From an uncultured Caryophanales bacterium (GTDB lineage: Bacteria > Bacillota_I > Bacilli_A > RFN20 > CAG-826), in the NCBI GenBank assembly GCA_937895315.1, contig CALAWM010000130.1, forward strand, positions 1 through 11,294: a stretch of DNA of 11,294 nucleotides. The letters are read 5' to 3'. Positions 7,618 through 11,294 of the stretch are shown in pieces. The notes beneath the pieces are model-generated. The model saw only the letters and a list, made by a program, of their open reading frames with translations. It did not search any database and had not been told where the DNA came from. Position numbers and translations under genes: made by a program. The number at the start of each line of letters is the position of its first letter. Position 1 is the stretch's first letter.

Positions 7618-8253
7618 ATGACGAAAATCGATATTGAAAAATGGAACCGCAAGAAACATTATTTATTCTTTAAAGATATGACCTATCCCCTTATTAATGT
7701 AAACGTAAATGTCGATATTACTAATCTTTTAAAGTATGTAAAAAGTCATCACTTATCATTTGCGAAAACCTTTTTATTTGTGACAACCAAAGCCTTAAAT
7801 AGTGTCGTCGAAATGCGGATGCGTATTCGTGATGACGAAGTAATTATCCATGACATCATCCACCCTTCTTTTACCGTCCTAGGTAAAAACGAAGTGTTTC
7901 ACTTTTGTGAAGTAAAGTATATTGATAATTTATTTAAATTTAGCGAAAACGCGGAAATTGCAATGCAAAAAGCGCTTATTGATGAATCGTTAAGTGATGA
8001 ACCAGGACGTGATGATTATATTTTTGTGTCTAGTTTGCCGTGGTTTTCCTTTAATAGTATTACCCATCCCATTAATAACAATAAAAACGAATTAAGTGTG
8101 CCGCGCTTAACGTGGGGTAAGTATTTTGAAAGTGCAGGGAAAACCCTTATTCCTTTATCAATTGAAGTTAATCATGCCTTAGTTGACGGCATTCATATCG
8201 CCAAGTTTCTTGATGCTTTAAATTCGCTAAGTAATAATATTGATAATGAATAA
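7618..8253 (+). CDS. Chloramphenicol acetyltransferase family protein
   Basis: This 211-residue protein aligns along its length with type A chloramphenicol O-acetyltransferases, which are trimeric cytoplasmic acetyl-CoA enzymes of about 215 aa. Visible landmarks are the N-terminal WNRKKHYLFF segment, the VSSLPWFSF strand (S138/S139, near the transition-state serine), WGKYF, and NHALVDGIHI with catalytic H186 and structural D190. The usual HH pair is NH here; the second, catalytic histidine is kept. GGAG (7607-7610) lies 7 nt before the ATG. The aldolase terminator ends just upstream and no separate promoter is seen, so expression may depend on readthrough. Chromosomal CAT-like proteins often have unknown acceptors, so chloramphenicol resistance should not be assumed. 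Confidence 0.85.
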   Translation: MTKIDIEKWNRKKHYLFFKDMTYPLINVNVNVDITNLLKYVKSHHLSFAKTFLFVTTKALNSVVEMRMRIRDDEVIIHDIIHPSFTVLGKNEVFHFCEVKYIDNLFKFSENAEIAMQKALIDESLSDEPGRDDYIFVSSLPWFSFNSITHPINNNKNELSVPRLTWGKYFESAGKTLIPLSIEVNHALVDGIHIAKFLDALNSLSNNIDNE

Positions 8254-8281
8254 AAAAAGCGCATTAAGCGCTTATTTTTTT
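8251..8281. terminator. Bidirectional terminator between convergent genes
   Basis: AAGCGC (8257-8262) and GCGCTT (8268-8273) form a 6-bp stem around ATTAA. Seven T residues follow on the plus strand (8275-8281) and a run of A residues precedes it, giving a U-tract on the minus strand too. The glycosyltransferase stop codon (8272-8274) overlaps the right arm. Confidence 0.85.
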
Positions 8282-9276
8282 AAGGTAATTTCGTATATTT
8301 CTTTAAGTCTTTCCCCGATCTTTTTTATGCTACGTTCTTCAGCGACTTTATATCCTTCTTCGCGCGTATCGACCGCCGTTTTATTCATGATATTATCGAT
8401 CAATACTTTGAATTCTTCATTATTTTTGCCTTTAAAGACGTTCTTTTCATGGACGAGCCATTCTTCATAGACCCCAATATCCCGGACAATAACCGGACAT
8501 TTGCTGGCTAGTGCTTCAAGGACAACAATTCCTTCCGTTTCTTCATATGTGGGAAAGAAGAAGACATCGGCGCTTGCATAGGCGCCTTCAATAATATCTC
8601 CGGCGATATAACCAGGAAGGATGACATTTTTTGGTTTATGGCGAATGGCTTTTTTAATCTTTCGGGATAATAACGAAGCCGGAGTATGACCAAACCATAT
8701 GAAAGTATAATCTGGACGATCTTTAGCAATTTCAATTAAATCATGGAGTCCCTTTCGGGCGAAATATAAGCCAACGGTCATAACAACTTTTTGGTCGGGT
8801 GTTAAGTTAAAATATTCCCGGAACTTTTTAATCTTTTCACTATTTTCTTTATTGAAACGTTCAAGATCAATCCCGTTTGATAAAGGATAGATATCACGTT
8901 TTAAATTATAAGTATCGAGTAACTTTTTTGAATAGGGCGTGGGAGTAATTAAAACATCACCAAGTTTATAGGCGCGCTTAATATACATTTTAAAGAACGG
9001 GGCAATTTGATTACTAAAGAGGAAGGAATTTTGAAAATCTTCTTTCGTACTATGGGCGTGCCACACGACTTTTTTACCGTGACGATGGGCTTTTCTTGCC
9101 ATCCGCCATGAGGCTTTATCTATTGTATTAATATGGACGACATCATAATCTTCTTTGGGGTCAGTTGTAAAAGGAACCCCGGCCTCGGTCAAGGCTTTAA
9201 CTTGATGGCGCATTGCTCTGCCAATGCCGGATTTATCATATAATTTTTGCTTTTTGTTAAAAAGTAATACTTTCAT
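8272..9276 (-). CDS. GT4 glycosyltransferase, probable membrane glycolipid synthase
   Basis: This 334-residue GT-B fold enzyme is expected to transfer a hexose from a nucleotide sugar. The N-terminal acceptor half carries the glycine loop KSGIGRAMRHQ, and YDVVHINT, HAHSTKEDF and ITPTPYSKKLL follow. The donor half starts near MTVGLYFARKG. The EX7E motif of retaining GT4 enzymes is E246 to E254 within EETEGIVVLEALAS. From memory of the family, the overall pattern matches the diacylglycerol or monoglycosyl-diacylglycerol glycosyltransferases of Firmicutes (LafA/BgsB relatives), which make glycolipids at the inner membrane face. No transmembrane helix is evident, which fits a peripheral protein. 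Three consecutive ATGs occur (9282, 9279, 9276). GAGG at 9285-9288 is 8 nt from the last, so 9276 is chosen. Sugar and exact acceptor are not determined. Confidence 0.85.
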   Translation of the reverse strand: MKVLLFNKKQKLYDKSGIGRAMRHQVKALTEAGVPFTTDPKEDYDVVHINTIDKASWRMARKAHRHGKKVVWHAHSTKEDFQNSFLFSNQIAPFFKMYIKRAYKLGDVLITPTPYSKKLLDTYNLKRDIYPLSNGIDLERFNKENSEKIKKFREYFNLTPDQKVVMTVGLYFARKGLHDLIEIAKDRPDYTFIWFGHTPASLLSRKIKKAIRHKPKNVILPGYIAGDIIEGAYASADVFFFPTYEETEGIVVLEALASKCPVIVRDIGVYEEWLVHEKNVFKGKNNEEFKVLIDNIMNKTAVDTREEGYKVAEERSIKKIGERLKEIYEITLKK

Positions 9277-9299
9277 CATCATTTCCTCATTTCGTCTCT

Positions 9300-9308
9300 A
9301 TTTTAGCA
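9300..9308 (-). promoter_or_regulatory. Likely extended -10 promoter for the glycosyltransferase
   Basis: On the minus strand the sequence reads TGCTAAAAT, an extended -10 with one mismatch in the hexamer. No recognisable -35 is seen at 16-18 bp. It lies about 24 bp upstream of the chosen start. Confidence 0.45.
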
Positions 9309-9355
9309 TATAAAGGGAATGACGGGATGGTGACCTAGGTTTTAGGGGTTAAAGA

Positions 9356-9364
9356 TGGTATAAT
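9356..9364 (+). promoter_or_regulatory. Extended -10 promoter of ogt
   Basis: TGGTATAAT is an exact extended -10 element. The -35 region is weak. It lies 33 bp before the ogt ATG and is divergent from the glycosyltransferase promoter about 50 bp away. Confidence 0.65.
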
Positions 9365-9397
9365 AGATAAGAAATAACGACGTAAAGGAGTGATAAT

Positions 9398-9910
9398 ATG
9401 CCTTATATTTCGCATTTTGCTAGTAAATTAGGGACGATTACGCTTTTAAGTGACGGTGATTTTCTAACTGGCCTATATTTTGATACCCAATTAGAAAAAA
9501 ACTTTGAACCAGCAAAGTATGTAAAGAAAGATCATCTCCATGTTTTTGTCATAACTCAGGAATATTTAGAATCATATTTTAAAGGTGAAGAAACCTCAGT
9601 GCTTCCGCCACTGAATTTAAAAGGTACACCTTTCCAAAAAATCGTTTTTGATGAATTACTTAAAATACCTTACGGCACGCTTATTACCTATGGCGAATTA
9701 GCAGATCGTGTCGCCAAAATTAGAGGGGTGTCTTTGATGTCATCCCGGGCGATTGGTCACGCCGTCGGTCAAAATCCAATTTCAATTATCGTTCCGTGTC
9801 ACCGTGTCATCGGCGCCAAAAATAAATTAACAGGCTACGGGGGCGGAATCCCTTTAAAACGGAAACTATTACAAATTGAAGGTCACGATTTAACGAAATT
9901 TAAGGACTAA
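9398..9910 (+). CDS. ogt: Methylated-DNA--[protein]-cysteine S-methyltransferase
   Basis: The protein repairs O6-alkylguanine in DNA by moving the alkyl group irreversibly to its own cysteine. At 170 residues it has the usual layout: a variable N-terminal domain (about 1-85) and a C-terminal DNA-binding and active-site domain. The active site is PCHRVIG with C134. SRAIGHAVGQNP upstream supplies the conserved arginine finger and helix-turn-helix region, and LTGYGGGIPLKRKLLQIEG closes the family core. The segment IRGVSLMSSRAIG is a little unusual; Ala-Ala or Ala-Ser is more common before the Arg. GGAG (9387-9390) lies 7 nt before the ATG. It appears monocistronic, and no GC-rich terminator is seen before the next promoter. 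Confidence 0.93.
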   Translation: MPYISHFASKLGTITLLSDGDFLTGLYFDTQLEKNFEPAKYVKKDHLHVFVITQEYLESYFKGEETSVLPPLNLKGTPFQKIVFDELLKIPYGTLITYGELADRVAKIRGVSLMSSRAIGHAVGQNPISIIVPCHRVIGAKNKLTGYGGGIPLKRKLLQIEGHDLTKFKD

Positions 9911-9922
9911 TCTTTACGATTT

Positions 9923-9952
9923 TTGTCAATTAAAATATTTTTTGATTATATC
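9923..9952 (+). promoter_or_regulatory. Possible upstream promoter of the BMP lipoprotein gene
   Basis: TTGTCA (9923-9928) matches the -35 consensus at five of six positions. TATATC (9947-9952) stands 18 bp downstream and matches at four. Initiation would fall near the operator at 9958. It is weaker evidence than the promoter immediately downstream. Confidence 0.35.
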
Positions 9953-9954
9953 AT

Positions 9955-9982
9955 TTGTGTAAACGCTTACATATGCTATGCT
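9955..9982 (+). promoter_or_regulatory. Probable promoter of the BMP lipoprotein gene
   Basis: TATGCT (9977-9982) with TG at 9974-9975 forms an extended -10. TTGTGT (9955-9960) is a weak -35 with a 16-bp spacer. The spacer contains the operator at 9958-9971, so a bound repressor would block RNA polymerase. Confidence 0.5.
9958..9971. promoter_or_regulatory. LacI/CcpA-type operator (cre-like)
   Basis: TGTAAACGCTTACA is a near-perfect palindrome centred on CG. It matches the catabolite-responsive element consensus TGWAANCGNTNWCA at every position. Location between the -35 and -10 of the BMP gene implies repression. The same shape is bound by CcpA and by other LacI-family repressors, including sugar- or nucleoside-specific ones, so the regulator is not settled. 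Confidence 0.7.
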
Positions 9983-10014
9983 AATTATAGACCACACATA
10001 TAAGGAGGAAAAAT

Positions 10015-11118
10015 ATGAGAAAAGCTTTTGCCGCTGTATTTGTTGCAGCGCTAGCGGCCACACTTGCGTCATGTGGCAAACAAACATTTGAGATTGCGTT
10101 AGTTACCGACGTCGGTACCATTAACGACAAATCATTCAACCAAGGAGCATGGGAAGGTACGAAAAAATATGCTGAAGAAAAGAAAATCAGCTATAAATAC
10201 TACCAACCAAGAAGTGCATCCACTGACGACTATATCGCCACAGCCGAAACCGCCATCAACAATGGTGCGAAGGTTGTCGTCACTCCTGGATTCTTATTTG
10301 AAAACGCTGTTTGGAAACTCCAAACTAGCCATCCAGAAGTCAAGTTTATTTTATTAGACGGTTCACCACATAACGTTACCGACTGGGATACGAATGCTAC
10401 ATTAGATGGTGGCGCTCCAAACTTTGATGTAAAGAAAAACGTTTATCCAATCTTCTATGCTGAAGAAGAAGCTGGCTTCTACGCTGGTTACGCCGCTGTC
10501 CATGAAGGAATGAGAAAACTCGGATTTATGGGCGGAATGGCTGTTCCTGCCGTCGTTCGCTTTGGTTTAGGATACATTGAAGGGGCAAAATATGCCGCTA
10601 ACGAACTCGCACTTGCTGATAATGCAGTTGAAATGAGTTATAGTTATTTAGGCGACTTTGGTCCAAGTGAAGGTCACCAAACAAAAGCCAAATCCTGGTA
10701 TGATACCGGAACCGAAGTTATCTTCGCCGCTGCTGGTGGTGCTGGAAACTCCGTCATGGCCGCTGCAAGTGATTCCACTGATAAATGGGTCATCGGTGTT
10801 GACGTTGATCAAAGTTCACAATCAGACCGCGTCTTAACAAGTGCCATGAAAGAACTTGGTAACTCCGTTTACCAAACCTTAGAAGGCATTTATGCGGAAA
10901 CTCCAGTCGAAGGTGGCACCGCCAGTTTACTTGATTCCAAAGTTGATGGCGTTGGTTTACCAGAAGACTTCAGCCGTTTCCAAAACTTCACCAAAGCACA
11001 ATATGATGCAATTTATGCAAAAGTCGTTGCCGGTCAAGTTACAATCGAAAAAGGCGTTGATGCCCCAGACTACGTTGGTCTTGGTGGTACCAAAGTCAAA
11101 GTTACCGTTATTGAATAG
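10015..11118 (+). CDS. BMP-family lipoprotein, nucleoside ABC transporter substrate-binding protein
   Basis: This 367-residue lipoprotein belongs to the basic membrane protein family (TmpC/PnrA/BmpA type), which captures purine or pyrimidine nucleosides for an ABC importer. The signal peptide ends in the lipobox LASC with C20 lipidated. The N-terminal hallmark LVTDVGTINDKSFNQGAWEG (residues 29-48) contains the D/N/F residues that contact the nucleoside in this family. VVVTPGF, KFILLDG, EEEAGFYAGYAA, MGGMAVPAVVRFGLGYIEG and VIGVDVDQ (259-266) follow the two-lobed periplasmic-binding fold. AAGGAGG lies 6 nt before the ATG. A cre-like operator lies in its promoter. After its terminator, what looks like the start of the ABC ATPase begins at 11239. 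The exact ligand is inferred from the family. Confidence 0.92.
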   Translation: MRKAFAAVFVAALAATLASCGKQTFEIALVTDVGTINDKSFNQGAWEGTKKYAEEKKISYKYYQPRSASTDDYIATAETAINNGAKVVVTPGFLFENAVWKLQTSHPEVKFILLDGSPHNVTDWDTNATLDGGAPNFDVKKNVYPIFYAEEEAGFYAGYAAVHEGMRKLGFMGGMAVPAVVRFGLGYIEGAKYAANELALADNAVEMSYSYLGDFGPSEGHQTKAKSWYDTGTEVIFAAAGGAGNSVMAAASDSTDKWVIGVDVDQSSQSDRVLTSAMKELGNSVYQTLEGIYAETPVEGGTASLLDSKVDGVGLPEDFSRFQNFTKAQYDAIYAKVVAGQVTIEKGVDAPDYVGLGGTKVKVTVIE

Positions 11119-11126
11119 TCTTTAAA

Positions 11127-11144
11127 AACTTAAATTATTAAGTT
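11127..11144 (+). other. AT-rich hairpin abutting the BMP terminator
   Basis: AACTTAA and TTAAGTT form a perfect 7-bp stem around ATTA, ending exactly where the terminator stem begins. It lies 9 nt after the stop codon. The transcript 3' end would carry two stacked hairpins, which may affect mRNA stability; function is not known. Confidence 0.4.
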
Positions 11145-11173
11145 AGGCCGTAGTTAAACTACGGCCTTTTTTT
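11145..11173 (+). terminator. Intrinsic terminator after the BMP lipoprotein gene
   Basis: AGGCCGTAG (11145-11153) and CTACGGCCT (11159-11167) form a 9-bp stem with a TTAAA loop, followed by a run of seven T residues (the first also pairs in the stem). It separates the binding-protein mRNA from the gene that follows. Confidence 0.95.
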
Positions 11174-11200
11174 ATATTTCCATATGCATATTTTTTCTTA

Positions 11201-11209
11201 TGCTATAAT
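11201..11209 (+). promoter_or_regulatory. Extended -10 promoter before the ATPase-like start
   Basis: TGCTATAAT is an exact extended -10 element. No clear -35 is seen. It lies 29 bp before the ATG at 11239, downstream of the BMP terminator. Confidence 0.6.
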
Positions 11210-11238
11210 TTACCCATAGTAAAAAAGGAGTTTTCATT

Positions 11239-11294
11239 ATGTCCTACGTTATTGAAATGTTGAACATAATCTGATTGTTGTAATTTCCGATATT
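11239..11294 (+). pseudogene. Start of a BMP-system ABC ATPase, interrupted after 11 codons
   Basis: AAGGAG (11225-11230) stands 8 nt before this ATG, with a promoter upstream. The first residues, MSYVIEMLNI, match the N-terminus I know for ATP-binding proteins of BMP nucleoside transporters (NupO/YufO type), and the position after a BMP gene is right for it. Frame 0 then meets TGA at 11272 and TAA at 11281. Neither other frame gives the expected continuation (a Lys-x-Phe-Pro-Gly-like stretch), so a single simple indel does not obviously restore it. The gene may be truly broken or rearranged. It may also be a sequencing or assembly error close to the end of the contig, or a short leader peptide. 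Walker motifs would lie beyond the window. I favour an artefact or a break over a leader peptide. Confidence 0.4.

Noticed and set aside
7618..8253. Call as an acquired antibiotic resistance gene
   Set aside because: No mobile element, repeat or compositional change around it, and CAT-like proteins of unknown acceptor are common in chromosomes.
11239..11294. TGA read as Trp (Mycoplasma code) to rescue the ATPase frame
   Set aside because: An in-frame TAA at 11281 still stops it, and no other gene here contains an in-frame TGA.
1..11294. CRISPR arrays, insertion sequences, tRNA or rRNA genes
   Set aside because: No regularly spaced repeats, transposase-like frames, terminal inverted repeats or tRNA-like folds were seen.

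Overview
The window is AT-rich chromosomal DNA from a low-GC Gram-positive-type bacterium. Strong purine-rich ribosome binding sites (GGAG/GGAGG), TGnTATAAT promoters, U-tailed intrinsic terminators, two lipobox lipoproteins and a Firmicutes-style glycolipid glycosyltransferase all point to Bacillota or a relative near the Mollicutes (inference; no rRNA or marker gene is present). All ten complete genes end in TAA or TAG, and all tryptophans in them are TGG, so TGA is used neither as a stop nor as Trp in them. No mobile element, CRISPR array, tRNA or rRNA was seen, and no gene-free stretch exceeds about 300 bases.

Region 1 (1-3637) is a carbohydrate unit. It holds a cytoplasmic-type GH2 glycosidase and then a large surface lipoprotein with a duplicated CBM9-like module, closed by a strong terminator. 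Region 2 (3659-5841) holds galM (galactose mutarotase, +) and galK (galactokinase, -). They converge tail to tail, their coding ends overlap by 11 bp, and a possible galK terminator lies inside galM. A GH2 enzyme releasing galactose would feed GalM and GalK, but this substrate link is inference, and galT and galE are not in the window.

Region 3 (5842-7603) runs rightward from an extended -10 promoter: a DUF975 membrane protein, then a class I fructose-bisphosphate aldolase 23 nt downstream, then a terminator. Region 4 (7604-9308) has a chloramphenicol-acetyltransferase-family protein (+) facing a GT4 glycosyltransferase (-) that resembles diacylglycerol glycosyltransferases. A bidirectional terminator separates them. 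Region 5 (9356-9910) is an O6-alkylguanine-DNA methyltransferase, divergent from the glycosyltransferase.

Region 6 (9911-11294) is a BMP-family nucleoside-binding lipoprotein. A 14-bp LacI/CcpA-type operator sits within its promoter. After its terminator, a new promoter and ribosome binding site lead to a start that reads like the partner ABC ATPase but meets a stop after 11 codons, either a real break or an end-of-contig error.

Most of the window is ordinary metabolism. The best leads are the operator at 9958-9971, the interrupted ATPase start at 11239, the duplicated lipoprotein, and the overlapping galM/galK ends. I see no clearly new biological system.
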